DNA of 64,000 bases from DATEAV01 sp964575425 (lineage in GTDB: Bacteria > Chloroflexota > Anaerolineae > Anaerolineales > E44-bin32), in assembly GCA_964575425.1 (NCBI GenBank), contig CAZNRD010000005.1:1-64000 (forward strand), read 5' to 3'. Within the stretch, counting starts at the first letter, position 1. Every line of letters starts with the position of its first letter. Of the stretch, positions 16,411-24,961 are shown in pieces. The notes beneath the pieces are model-generated. The model was not told where the DNA came from. It searched no databases and worked only from the letters and a program-made list of their open reading frames with translations. The position numbers were made by a program, and so were the translations under genes.

Positions 16411-17978
16411 GCAACCTTTTCCGGAGGCTGCTTCTAATTGCCGGCGCCATCGGGCTTTCAGGCGGACTGACGCTGGTGGACGGGCGGAACCCGTCCTGGG
16501 CAGGCTGGCTAGCGTACCTTGTGGTCGTGGGCTTATGCGCGGTCGCGGCCTGGCTATCGTGGCTGACAGCCGCGAAGCATCGTTTCCCTCGCTGGCTGCC
16601 GGCAGCGCTTCTCCTCGCCTTCGGGCTGCGGCTTGGGTTGGCGATCGCTTTCACCCACGTGCTGCCTCAGTATGGCAGCGGGCGTGGCCATCAGGAGGCG
16701 GGGTACTTCTACCCTGATGCATACGATCGTGACCGGATCGCGTGGGAACTGGGTCGATCAAATCGTCCCTTGTGGGAGCTCACCGAGCGCGAGCGGCGCG
16801 TCGATCAATATGGGGGTTTACTCATCTGGAGTGCGATCGGCTACCGGTTCCTGAGCACAGACGCACACCGACCCCTTCTCATAGGACTCCAGGCGGCCAC
16901 CGCATCGGCATTGACAGTACTGTTCACGTGGGCGCTGGTCTCTTTGGCCTTTGGCAGCGTGGCAGCTGCCGTGGCCTCCTGGGTGGTTGCGCTCTACCCG
17001 GAGGCGATCCTGTTGGGGTCATCACAGATGCGGGAGCCGTTCCTGGGGCTCGGGTTCGCTCTCATGGTGTACGGCCATCTCCAGATTCGACAAGGGGCAT
17101 TGCGCAGGGGCGGGGCTTTGGCAATTGTAGGTGGGCTTCTTTCGCTGCTAATCTCCCCGCCTGCAGCACTTGTGAACTTCGGTATTCTGCTTGTCCTGTG
17201 GCTTTGGGAACGGCGTGCATCGTGGAAGCCGCCGGCTTGGGCTTGGGTGGCTCTGGCAGTCGGAATGGCAACAGGCTTTGTCCTGACGACCCGCGCTTGG
17301 TCTTCGGCTGGCGTGTGGGGGCGGAATGCGCTGGATGTTTTCCTTGCTTGGGTGTGTCGCACCGCCCAGTATGAGCTGCATGTCCTGGAAACAGGCTCCG
17401 GAATGGTGCAGGCGGTGTTCGATCGCACCCCTGCCTGGGCCCACGTTCCTCTTGCGACTGCCTATGGATTGGTTCGACCGTTCCTACCTGCGGCGCTCTT
17501 TGAGCCGGCGGCGCCACTCGCTCGGGTCGTGGAAGTGCTGCGTGCTCTTGGGTGGTTCTTTCTTCTCCCGCTGTTGACGTATGCGTTGGCGGCCGGGCCG
17601 CGCACTACGGGATGGCGCAGCTTGCCGACAGGCCTGGCGCTGATTGTTTGGCTGGGGGCGATCGGTGCTTCATTTCGCGGTGGCGGGGATGGATGGGACA
17701 ATGTCCGCTACCGGGCCACGTTCCTCGTGATGCAGGCTGCCGTTGCGGGCTGGGCGTGGGCTCAGGCGTGCAAATCCGGCAGCCCCTGGCTTCGTCGGAT
17801 CGCGGGTTTGGTCGCCGTCGAGACAGTTATCTTCTCCCAGTGGTACGCGGGCCGCTACCTCGGCACCCCCGGGTTCAAGCTGGAGGCAACAGCACTCTTG
17901 GCGATCACGACCTTGGGGCTGATGTTGCTCGCGTTCATCGTCCGCGACAGAAAGGCCGGAAAGCGCTTGACGGGGTGA
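16407..17978 (+). CDS. Polytopic membrane protein, GT-C-like, unknown specificity
   Basis: A 523-residue protein with about 12 hydrophobic segments. A first external loop carries YFYPDAYDRDRIAWELGRS, in the position of the GT-C catalytic loop, and SSQMREPFLGLG in the fourth helix region resembles the MTE/MRE segment of GT39-like proteins. The start at 16407 overlaps the preceding stop (ATGA). I do not recognise a named family. Third-position G+C looks lower from here to about 30 kb than in the genes before it. Confidence 0.65.
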   Translation: MSNLFRRLLLIAGAIGLSGGLTLVDGRNPSWAGWLAYLVVVGLCAVAAWLSWLTAAKHRFPRWLPAALLLAFGLRLGLAIAFTHVLPQYGSGRGHQEAGYFYPDAYDRDRIAWELGRSNRPLWELTERERRVDQYGGLLIWSAIGYRFLSTDAHRPLLIGLQAATASALTVLFTWALVSLAFGSVAAAVASWVVALYPEAILLGSSQMREPFLGLGFALMVYGHLQIRQGALRRGGALAIVGGLLSLLISPPAALVNFGILLVLWLWERRASWKPPAWAWVALAVGMATGFVLTTRAWSSAGVWGRNALDVFLAWVCRTAQYELHVLETGSGMVQAVFDRTPAWAHVPLATAYGLVRPFLPAALFEPAAPLARVVEVLRALGWFFLLPLLTYALAAGPRTTGWRSLPTGLALIVWLGAIGASFRGGGDGWDNVRYRATFLVMQAAVAGWAWAQACKSGSPWLRRIAGLVAVETVIFSQWYAGRYLGTPGFKLEATALLAITTLGLMLLAFIVRDRKAGKRLTG

Positions 17979-17994
17979 GGTCGGGAGGTACAAT
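17967..17994 (+). promoter_or_regulatory. Promoter of gmd
   Basis: TTGACG (17967-17972), 16-bp spacer, TACAAT (17989-17994). The -35 box lies within the end of the preceding gene. The expected transcription start is near 18001. The architecture matches the promoter of the regulator gene at 29777-29804. Confidence 0.75.
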
Positions 17995-18008
17995 TCACCG
18001 GCTGAATT
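17992..18008. promoter_or_regulatory. Inverted-repeat operator on the gmd promoter
   Basis: AATTCA-CCGGC-TGAATT, a perfect 6-bp inverted repeat with a 5-bp spacer, overlapping the end of the -10 box and the expected transcription start. The same repeat at the same position occurs at 29802-29818. Repressor-type placement; the binding protein is inferred to be the regulator at 29831. Confidence 0.65.
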
Positions 18009-18037
18009 TTGGCCGCACGTCTGGATGGGGAGGTGAA

Positions 18038-19123
18038 ATGACCGTAGCGATGATTACCGGCGTGACGGGGCAGGATGGTTCTTACCTCGCGGAATTCTTG
18101 CTGAGTAAGGGCTATGAAGTTCACGGCTTGATCCGAAAGGCGAGCACCTTCAACACAGGCCGGATAGACCACATCTACCAAGACCCCCATGATCCGAAGG
18201 CGAAGCTGTTCTTGCACTACGGCGACCTTTCCAACTCGGAGCAGCTGGCGAACCTTGTCTACAACGTACGTCCGGATGAGATCTATCACCTCGGCGCCCT
18301 TTCGCACGTTAAGGTGAGCTTCGAGATCCCCGAGTACACGGGATCGGTCACCGGGCTGGGCACGGCACGGATCCTTGAAGCGATACGCCGCAGTGGCATT
18401 CGTACGCGTTTCTATCAGGCATCCTCCAGTGAGATGTTTGGCAGTTCGCCTGCCCCCCAAAGAGAGACGACCCCGTTCGAGCCACGAAGCCCCTATGCCA
18501 TCGCCAAGTTGTACGCATACTGGATGACGCGCAATTACCGGGAGGCCTACGGGATTTTTGCCGTCAACGGAATCCTCTTCAACCACGAAAGCCCGCGTCG
18601 CGGCGAGACGTTCCTTTCTCGCAAGGTGACGCGCGCGGTGGCGCGGATTCTGGCCGGCCTGCAGAAGAAGGTATACCTGGGAAACCTGGATAGCCGGCGC
18701 GACTACGGCTATGCGCCCGAATACGTCGAGGCCATGTGGCGTATGCTCCAGCTCGACGAGCCCCAGGACCTCGTGATTGGCACGGGGGTGGCCCCTACGA
18801 TACGCGAGTTTGTGGAAGAAGCATTCAGCTACGCCGGGCTGGACTGGCGTGAGCATGTCGAGATTGATCCGCGCTACTTCCGCCCAACTGAGGTTGACCT
18901 CCTGCAAGCGGATGCCTCAAAGGCACGGCAGCTCCTGGCCTGGAATCCGAAGATCACGTACAAGGACTTGGCTCGCATCATGATCGACGCGGACATGGAG
19001 GCGGTTGGCCTGACCCCGATCGGGGAAGGGTTGAGAATCCTCGAGCGCCATTTCGGCAAGTGGCATCGATGGGACTGCGGCGTGACGGCTGTGCTACGCA
19101 CCACGGGAAACGGGGTCGACTGA
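18038..19123 (+). CDS. gmd: GDP-mannose 4,6-dehydratase
   Basis: A 361-residue extended SDR. NAD-binding GVTGQDGSYL (residues 8-17), RKASTFNTGRIDH, ASSSEMFG (128-135), catalytic Tyr153 and Lys157, and NHESPRRGETFLSRKVTRA are diagnostic of Gmd. It converts GDP-D-mannose to GDP-4-keto-6-deoxymannose. The partner GDP-L-fucose synthase is 11 kb downstream at 30344. The ATG at 18038 has a strong GGGGAGGTGA ribosome-binding site. It has its own promoter with an inverted-repeat operator, unlike most genes in this locus. Confidence 0.95.
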   Translation: MTVAMITGVTGQDGSYLAEFLLSKGYEVHGLIRKASTFNTGRIDHIYQDPHDPKAKLFLHYGDLSNSEQLANLVYNVRPDEIYHLGALSHVKVSFEIPEYTGSVTGLGTARILEAIRRSGIRTRFYQASSSEMFGSSPAPQRETTPFEPRSPYAIAKLYAYWMTRNYREAYGIFAVNGILFNHESPRRGETFLSRKVTRAVARILAGLQKKVYLGNLDSRRDYGYAPEYVEAMWRMLQLDEPQDLVIGTGVAPTIREFVEEAFSYAGLDWREHVEIDPRYFRPTEVDLLQADASKARQLLAWNPKITYKDLARIMIDADMEAVGLTPIGEGLRILERHFGKWHRWDCGVTAVLRTTGNGVD

Positions 19124-19147
19124 CGGAGGGCGGGGGAGGGTTTCGCC

Positions 19148-20146
19148 GTGTCTCATGGGAAAGCGGGGATGCGCCTGTCGGTTGTGATTCCGGTCTACGA
19201 TGAGGTCAAGAACCTCCCCCCTCTACATGAGGAGCTAAGTCGCGTCCTATCCAACCTGGACTATGAACTTGTCTATGTCGACGATGGGTCCACAGATGGC
19301 AGTGCCGAGATGCTCGAAGGCATTGCCCAGAAGGATGCAGACCATATTACGTTGATCACGCTGCGACGGAACTTTGGCCAGACGGCGGCCATCGCCGCTG
19401 GCATCGACCATGCCCAAGGGGATGTGATCGTCCTGATCGACGCCGACGGGCAAAATGATCCTGGCGACATTCCAACCTTGCTGGCGCAGATCGAGCAGGG
19501 CTACGACGTGGTTTCGGGCTGGCGGCACCGGCGGAAAGACGCCTTCCTGAGCCGGACACTTCCTTCGCGCGTGGCGAACAGACTGATCTCCTGGGTGACA
19601 GGCGTCCGCCTCCGCGACTACGGCTGCACGCTCAAGGCCTATCGGCGCGAGATCCTGCATGGCTTCCGCCTGTACGGAGAGATGCATCGCTTCATCCCCG
19701 TCTACGCCAGCTCCGTGGGTGCGCGAATTGCGGAGGTGGCTGTCAATCATCGACCGCGGACGCACGGGCGGACAAAGTATGGCCTTGAACGGACGATCAA
19801 GGTCATGCTCGACTTGTTCACCGTCAAGTTCCTGGTCGGCTTTGGAAGCAAGCCAATCTACCTCTTTGGAGGTGCCGGGCTGATCCTGATCGTGCCGAGC
19901 GTGATCACCCTCGTCTTCCTGATGATCCGGCGCCTCTTCTTTCAGGTCCCCGTTCTCGGCTCCCCCCTCTTTCAGACCAGCACGATGCTGTTCATCCTGG
20001 GGTTCCAGTCGATCTTGATGGGCCTGATTGCTGAGCTCCTGGTCCGGACCTATCATGAGTCCCAGGCCAAGCCGACCTATTCGATAAGGGCCGTTCGGCG
20101 AGTGGCGCGAGGGGATGGCGGGAGGCCCGCCGGGCCTGACGCATGA
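19148..20146 (+). CDS. GT2 polyprenyl-phosphate glycosyltransferase (DPM1/ArnC/GtrB-like)
   Basis: A 332-residue protein with a GT-A domain: VVIPVYDEVKNLPPLHEEL, YVDDGSTDGSAEML, the LIDADGQNDP DXD-like motif and YGCTLKAYRREIL. Two C-terminal membrane helices (about 235-260 and 270-295) follow. This architecture makes polyprenyl-phosphate sugars (Dol-P-Man, Und-P-sugar type), the donors used by GT-C enzymes, so it can feed the many GT-C proteins in this locus. GTG start at 19148 after GGGAGGG; an ATG at 19169 is possible. Confidence 0.85.
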   Translation: MSHGKAGMRLSVVIPVYDEVKNLPPLHEELSRVLSNLDYELVYVDDGSTDGSAEMLEGIAQKDADHITLITLRRNFGQTAAIAAGIDHAQGDVIVLIDADGQNDPGDIPTLLAQIEQGYDVVSGWRHRRKDAFLSRTLPSRVANRLISWVTGVRLRDYGCTLKAYRREILHGFRLYGEMHRFIPVYASSVGARIAEVAVNHRPRTHGRTKYGLERTIKVMLDLFTVKFLVGFGSKPIYLFGGAGLILIVPSVITLVFLMIRRLFFQVPVLGSPLFQTSTMLFILGFQSILMGLIAELLVRTYHESQAKPTYSIRAVRRVARGDGGRPAGPDA

Positions 20147-21279
20147 GGGTCCTGCTGGTGAACAGCGAATATCCGCCGGTTGGTGGCGGAGCAGGCAACG
20201 CCAGCTTTCACCTGGCGCAGGGGCTTGCACGTCTGGGAGAAGAGATCACGGTCCTGACGGTGCGCTATCGCGGGCAGGCGGACTGTGAACTGCAAGGAGA
20301 TGTTCGAGTGGTCCGCGCGGCTGGGCTGCGAGCGCGCCCCGAGCGATCGGGGGCGCTTGAACAGACGACCTTTATGCTGAGCGGGATGCTCGCGGGCCTA
20401 CGCTTGGTCCGTACCTGGCGGCCAGATGTCACTCTGGCGTTCTTCGCTGTGCCGTGCGGCGTGTCGGCGCTCTTCCTGCAAGCGGCCTGTGGCATCCCGT
20501 ATGTGGTCTCGCTCCGGGGCGGTGATGTCCCTGGCTTTCGCCCATATGACTTCGCCGTGTACCACCGGCTCATGGCTCCTTTGATCCGCCAGGTCTGGCG
20601 ACGGGCCCGCGCGGTGGTTGCCAACAGCGGGGGTCTGCAGAGGCTTGCCAAGGAATTCGATTCCACTGTGTCAATTGAGGTCATTGCCAACGGTGTCGAC
20701 CTGGACCGATTCGCCGTGCCGGAAAGGATATGGGAACCAGCACGCATCCTCTTTGCGGGGCGCGTGGTTTACCAAAAGGGCCTTGACCTGCTCCTCGATG
20801 CGTTGGCTGGCCTTCGGCATCTGTCATGGGAGCTTACAATTGCCGGCGATGGAGCTCAGAAAGGGGCTCTGCTTGGGCGGGCAGAAGCCCTGGGAATCCA
20901 GGAGAGGGTCAGGTTCGCCGGTTGGTTGCACGGGGAAGAGCTTCTGCGGGCGTACCGAGATGCGAATTTGTTCGTGTTTCCCTCCCGTCACGAGGGCATG
21001 CCGAACGCCGTCCTCGAGGCGATGGCGGCGGGCCTGCCAGTGGTTGCTTCGCGGATTGCGGGGAACGAGGAACTCGTCGTTTCGGGGGAAACGGGGCTGC
21101 TTGTGTCGGGAGGGGATGTCCCCGCCCTGCGGCATGCGCTGGCCCAACTGCTTGAGGACGGCCCGGGCCGGGCACGCATGGGTGCCGCTGGAAGGAAAAG
21201 GGTGGAGCTGCACTACGGTTGGGAAGTCGCGGCTGCTGCCTATCATCGGCTCTTGTCCAGAGCCGCCCAGTCTATGTGA
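20143..21279 (+). CDS. GT4-family glycosyltransferase
   Basis: A 378-residue canonical GT4. N-terminal NSEYPPVGGGAGNASFHLAQGLARLG, hinge VIANGVDLDRF, LFAGRVVYQKGLDLLLDAL, and the donor-site RHEGMPNAVLEAMAAGLPVVASRIAGNEELV. It starts four bases inside the end of the GT2 gene and its stop overlaps the AsnB start by one base, so translation is coupled. Retaining transferase, sugar unknown. Confidence 0.88.
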   Translation: MRVLLVNSEYPPVGGGAGNASFHLAQGLARLGEEITVLTVRYRGQADCELQGDVRVVRAAGLRARPERSGALEQTTFMLSGMLAGLRLVRTWRPDVTLAFFAVPCGVSALFLQAACGIPYVVSLRGGDVPGFRPYDFAVYHRLMAPLIRQVWRRARAVVANSGGLQRLAKEFDSTVSIEVIANGVDLDRFAVPERIWEPARILFAGRVVYQKGLDLLLDALAGLRHLSWELTIAGDGAQKGALLGRAEALGIQERVRFAGWLHGEELLRAYRDANLFVFPSRHEGMPNAVLEAMAAGLPVVASRIAGNEELVVSGETGLLVSGGDVPALRHALAQLLEDGPGRARMGAAGRKRVELHYGWEVAAAAYHRLLSRAAQSM

Positions 21280-23189
21280 TGTGCGGCGTCTGCGGTATCG
21301 TTTGCACCCCGCCCGGGCCGATTGATCAAGCTGGCCTGCAGCGCATGAGCACGGCGCTGGCTCACCGAGGGCCGGACAGCGATGGCCTGTTGCTGCGGCC
21401 AGGCGTGGGGCTTGCCTCTCGCCGCCTGGCCGTCATCGACCTGGTCACGGGGGATCAGCCGATCGCGAACGAAGACGGTTCTATCTGGGTTGCCCTGAAT
21501 GGGGAAGTCTACAACTTCCCCGCCCTTCGTCATCAACTCGAGAGTCGTGGGCACACGTTTCGCACAGCAACAGATACGGAGTGCATTCTCCATCTCTACG
21601 AGGACTGCGGCGAACGCTGCGTGGACTACTTGCGCGGTATGTTCGCTTTTGCGCTTTGGGATGATCGACAGCAGCGCCTGCTCCTCGCGCGCGACCGACT
21701 GGGGAAGAAACCACTCTACTACACCTGCCATGGGAACGCCCTCTACTTCAGCTCGGAGCTCCCCAGTCTGCTCCAGGGTCTTCCGCAGCGCCCCGCCATC
21801 CTGCTTGAGGCTATTGACCTGTACTTGGCGATGCAGTACATCCCAGATCCATGGACGCCTTTCGAAGGGATCTTGCGCCTCCCGGCAGCTCACCGCCTCC
21901 TCTGGGAAAGAGGTGAACTGAGGCTGGGGCGCTATTGGGATGTATCGTATCTCCCCAAGTGGGAGGCGACAGAAGACGAACTGATGGAACAGCTGCGGGC
22001 TCGGCTGCGCGAGGCCGTCCGCTGCCGACTGATTGCCGATGTTCCCCTTGGGGGACACCTGAGCGGGGGCATAGACTCGAGCATTGTAGTGGCCCTGATG
22101 GCCGAAGCAGGCCAGGGAGCCGTCAAGACCTTCTCAATCGGATTTGAGGAAGAATCTTACTCCGAGCTGCGCTATGCCCGGCTTGTGGCAGAGCGCTATG
22201 CTACGGACCATCACGAGTTCGTGCTGAGCGCTGCCGTTGTTCGGGAAAGCCTGCCGCTGGTTGTGCAGTATCTTGGGGAGCCACTGGCGGATCCCTCGGC
22301 CCTGGCGCTGTATCACCTCTCTCACCTGACACGACGCTGTGTGACCGTTGCCCTCAACGGAGACGGAGGCGACGAGACCTTTGCTGGCTATCAGCGGTAC
22401 TGGCTTGATCCGTGGGCGGACCGCTACCTGCAGTTGCCAAGCCTCCTGACGCGGACCATCATCCCTCGGATGGTCGAACGGCTGCCACCGCCCGGAAATC
22501 GACCCGTCGGCTCCGACTGGATTGATGGAGCACGCAGGCTCGCGCAGCTGCCAAGCATTGACCCTCGAGCCAGTATTCTTCGTTGGGGATCCTACTTCTC
22601 GCCGGAGTGGCGGCGCAGCCTGTGGCAAGACAGATTTCATCCCGGGTTAGCGTTTGACAGGCCGGAGAAGCTGCTGACTGACCTCTATGAGAGGGCACCC
22701 GCTGCGAATCGCCTCGACCGCAGTCTGTATGTCGACATGCAGACGTACCTGCCGGGAGACCTGCTGGTCAAAGCCGACCGCATGACGATGTCAGCGTCGC
22801 TGGAAGGCCGGTCACCGTTCCTCGACCACCACTTCTTTGAGTGGACCGCGCGGCTGCCCGAGCGCTACCGCCTCGGGAGATTCGGAGGGAAGGTGTTGCT
22901 GCGGAAGGCCTTCTGGCGGCACTTGCCTGCAGCCGTCCGCACGCGCGGCAAGCAAGGATTTGGCCTGCCAGTAGGGGCCTGGTTTCGGGCCTCTTTGGCG
23001 GGATGGGCAGCGGACATCATCCTGGATAGCAGCTCGGTCCTACACCGCTGGTTTAAGTCGCAGGTCCTCACCCGGCTGCTCCACGAGCACATGGAAGGCG
23101 TGAGCGACCACGGCAAACGGCTGTGGGCGTTGCTGGTCCTAGCCCTGTGGTCGAGGGGATTGGGGCTCGACCCGGAGGAGGACCGCTAG
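21279..23189 (+). CDS. asnB: Asparagine synthase (glutamine-hydrolysing) family amidotransferase
   Basis: A 636-residue protein. The N-terminal class II glutaminase begins with Cys2 (MCGVCGI), with HRGPDSDG and LNGEVYNF. The C-terminal synthase domain has the PP-loop LSGGIDSS and DGGDETFAGYQRYW. It makes asparagine or amidates another carboxylate with glutamine nitrogen and ATP. AsnB homologues in polysaccharide loci (for example WbpS) amidate sugar uronates; the UDP-HexNAc dehydrogenase at 10214 would supply such a substrate, so that role is a fair alternative. Start chosen so that Cys is residue 2. Tail-to-tail with the flippase gene, overlapping by four bases. Confidence 0.88.
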   Translation: MCGVCGIVCTPPGPIDQAGLQRMSTALAHRGPDSDGLLLRPGVGLASRRLAVIDLVTGDQPIANEDGSIWVALNGEVYNFPALRHQLESRGHTFRTATDTECILHLYEDCGERCVDYLRGMFAFALWDDRQQRLLLARDRLGKKPLYYTCHGNALYFSSELPSLLQGLPQRPAILLEAIDLYLAMQYIPDPWTPFEGILRLPAAHRLLWERGELRLGRYWDVSYLPKWEATEDELMEQLRARLREAVRCRLIADVPLGGHLSGGIDSSIVVALMAEAGQGAVKTFSIGFEEESYSELRYARLVAERYATDHHEFVLSAAVVRESLPLVVQYLGEPLADPSALALYHLSHLTRRCVTVALNGDGGDETFAGYQRYWLDPWADRYLQLPSLLTRTIIPRMVERLPPPGNRPVGSDWIDGARRLAQLPSIDPRASILRWGSYFSPEWRRSLWQDRFHPGLAFDRPEKLLTDLYERAPAANRLDRSLYVDMQTYLPGDLLVKADRMTMSASLEGRSPFLDHHFFEWTARLPERYRLGRFGGKVLLRKAFWRHLPAAVRTRGKQGFGLPVGAWFRASLAGWAADIILDSSSVLHRWFKSQVLTRLLHEHMEGVSDHGKRLWALLVLALWSRGLGLDPEEDR

Positions 23190-24700
23190 CTTGTAGGACC
23201 GCGGCGGGTCAGAGCGGCCAGGATTGCTCGACGCTCCTCCGGCTGAAGTGCCAGCAGGGACATCAAAGCGGCCAGGGCGATCCACACGCCAACGTTGGGC
23301 CATGAAACCTCAGTCTTCCCCCAGGTGGTCCACGAGGCACCCAGCACAAGCATCAGGCCGAGAGTCCAGGTGGCTATCATGCGGGGATTGATGTGCAATC
23401 CATAGCGTCGCACATTGTGCGCAGCCATCAGGCCGAACGCAAGAGCGCTGGCCACGAGGTAGGTGATCCCCACGCCTTCCGGGTGGTGCCACACCAGCAG
23501 TGCCAGTGTGCTCCCTCCGGCGAATAGAGCCATCCAGGCCAAGTCGACGCGGAAGAGGTCGCGTGCATCGCCGAAGGCCAGCATGGCTGTCGAGAACGGC
23601 CATGAGCTGGCCTGGAAATACACGCCGACGACCATCCACTGCAGGATGAGGATCGACTCGAGGAATTCCCTTGCGTAGAGCAATTCGATGGCCAGCGGTT
23701 TCAGTGCAACCAAGCCGGTGACCGCCAGGGCGCCTGTCACCCATGCCAGGCGTGTCAGCCGCCGCAGGAGCTGTGCCCGGAGGCGCGAATCGCGAGCCGC
23801 ACTGAGCAGCGGCAGGTAGTAGGTTCCGATCGCATCCAGAAGGAACAGGAGAGACTTGCCCGCCACGGTCCACGCGGCCTCGAAAAAGCCAGCGTAAGCC
23901 AGACCAAGAGTGCGTAGGAACATGGTCCGGACAACCATCACTGCGATGTTGCGGCTGATCCCCGTAAGCAGGAGGTAGCCCGCCACGGAAAGGTAGGTCC
24001 GTCCGTCTGCAAGAGCAGCGGACCAAGTCCAGGTCGGGACAGGTGGCAAGACTCGGGTCGAACGGACGAAACTCCAGGCGGCAACAGCCGCTGTGGCCTC
24101 AACGGCGACGAGGATCAGCAACATGGCCAGGGGGCTCCCGTGCCGCGCAGCCATCATGGCGGCCGCTATGCCGACCGACGCTCCAATCGTCCGTACGAGG
24201 ACTGCCCTGCCGACGGCCAGATTGGCCTTGAGCACTGCAACCAGCCAAGTAGTGCCGACAGCGAGAAACACGGGGACCGACACGAGCCGCAGCGCCCAGA
24301 CCAGCTCGGGGCTTTGGGACTGGAAGATGGCTTCGCTGAGACACGGAGCAAGCAGCCAGAGCAGTGCGACCTCAACCAGGGTGATAGCCGCCATCAAGGC
24401 CCCGATGTTCCACACGTAGCGGGAGATCGTTCCATCGCGACGCCCAGCACTGATTCCCTGGACCAGGGCCTTGTCGCCATCCGAAGATGCAATGGCAATT
24501 CCGGTCAATTCCGTTTGGCGCAGCAGGGAGAACAGGCCCAGAGCCGCTGGCCCGCCAATGACGGCAATGACCTTCGTCAGCAAGGCCATGGCCACAAGGG
24601 TGGAAGCCGAGCCAAGGCTGGCCTTTGAGAATGCCAGAATCATCTGGAGGGGTGCAGGAAACATGCTCCCGCTACGAGGGCCGGACGGGTCGACGCTCAT
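23186..24700 (-). CDS. Second oligosaccharide flippase-like membrane protein
   Basis: A 504-residue polytopic protein with about 12-14 hydrophobic segments of the polysaccharide biosynthesis/MOP type: LTKVIAVIGGPAALGLFSLLRQTELTGIAIASSDGDKALVQGIS near the N-terminus is typical of WzxE/RfbX-like proteins. It is the only gene after 10 kb on the minus strand. Start taken as the ATG at 24700; an upstream in-frame extension to 24889 is basic, poorly conserved-looking and lacks a ribosome-binding site. Its 3' end overlaps asnB by four bases. Exported glycan unknown. Confidence 0.75.
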   Translation of the reverse strand: MSVDPSGPRSGSMFPAPLQMILAFSKASLGSASTLVAMALLTKVIAVIGGPAALGLFSLLRQTELTGIAIASSDGDKALVQGISAGRRDGTISRYVWNIGALMAAITLVEVALLWLLAPCLSEAIFQSQSPELVWALRLVSVPVFLAVGTTWLVAVLKANLAVGRAVLVRTIGASVGIAAAMMAARHGSPLAMLLILVAVEATAAVAAWSFVRSTRVLPPVPTWTWSAALADGRTYLSVAGYLLLTGISRNIAVMVVRTMFLRTLGLAYAGFFEAAWTVAGKSLLFLLDAIGTYYLPLLSAARDSRLRAQLLRRLTRLAWVTGALAVTGLVALKPLAIELLYAREFLESILILQWMVVGVYFQASSWPFSTAMLAFGDARDLFRVDLAWMALFAGGSTLALLVWHHPEGVGITYLVASALAFGLMAAHNVRRYGLHINPRMIATWTLGLMLVLGASWTTWGKTEVSWPNVGVWIALAALMSLLALQPEERRAILAALTRRGPTS

Positions 24701-24961
24701 GCGGGATTGCTCATATCCTTGCAGTGGAATGACTCTACTCCGTGGTTCTTCCAGAGTGAGGCGCTGGCTGTCCTGGCTCGTGTCCCGTGCATACCCGTTT
24801 GGCCTGTCGAGGAGTGTATCATGCTTCGGGAGCGTCCTCGCCAGTGGTATCATACGCCTGGCTGCGCTGATGAACCAGGATCGCGTCATGGCAATAGAAG
24901 AGATCAGGCCTCGCAGGGGCCTCCGCCAAACGAGATTCCGGAGCGACCTGAAGTGAGAACA
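24701..24961. other. Divergent intergenic region
   Basis: Between the minus-strand flippase and the plus-strand GT-C pair. It has a direct repeat GTATCAT at 24816-24822 and 24847-24853 (31 bp apart). A TATGAT on the minus strand (24849-24854) could be a -10 box but has no good -35. No gene is supported here. Confidence 0.4.
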
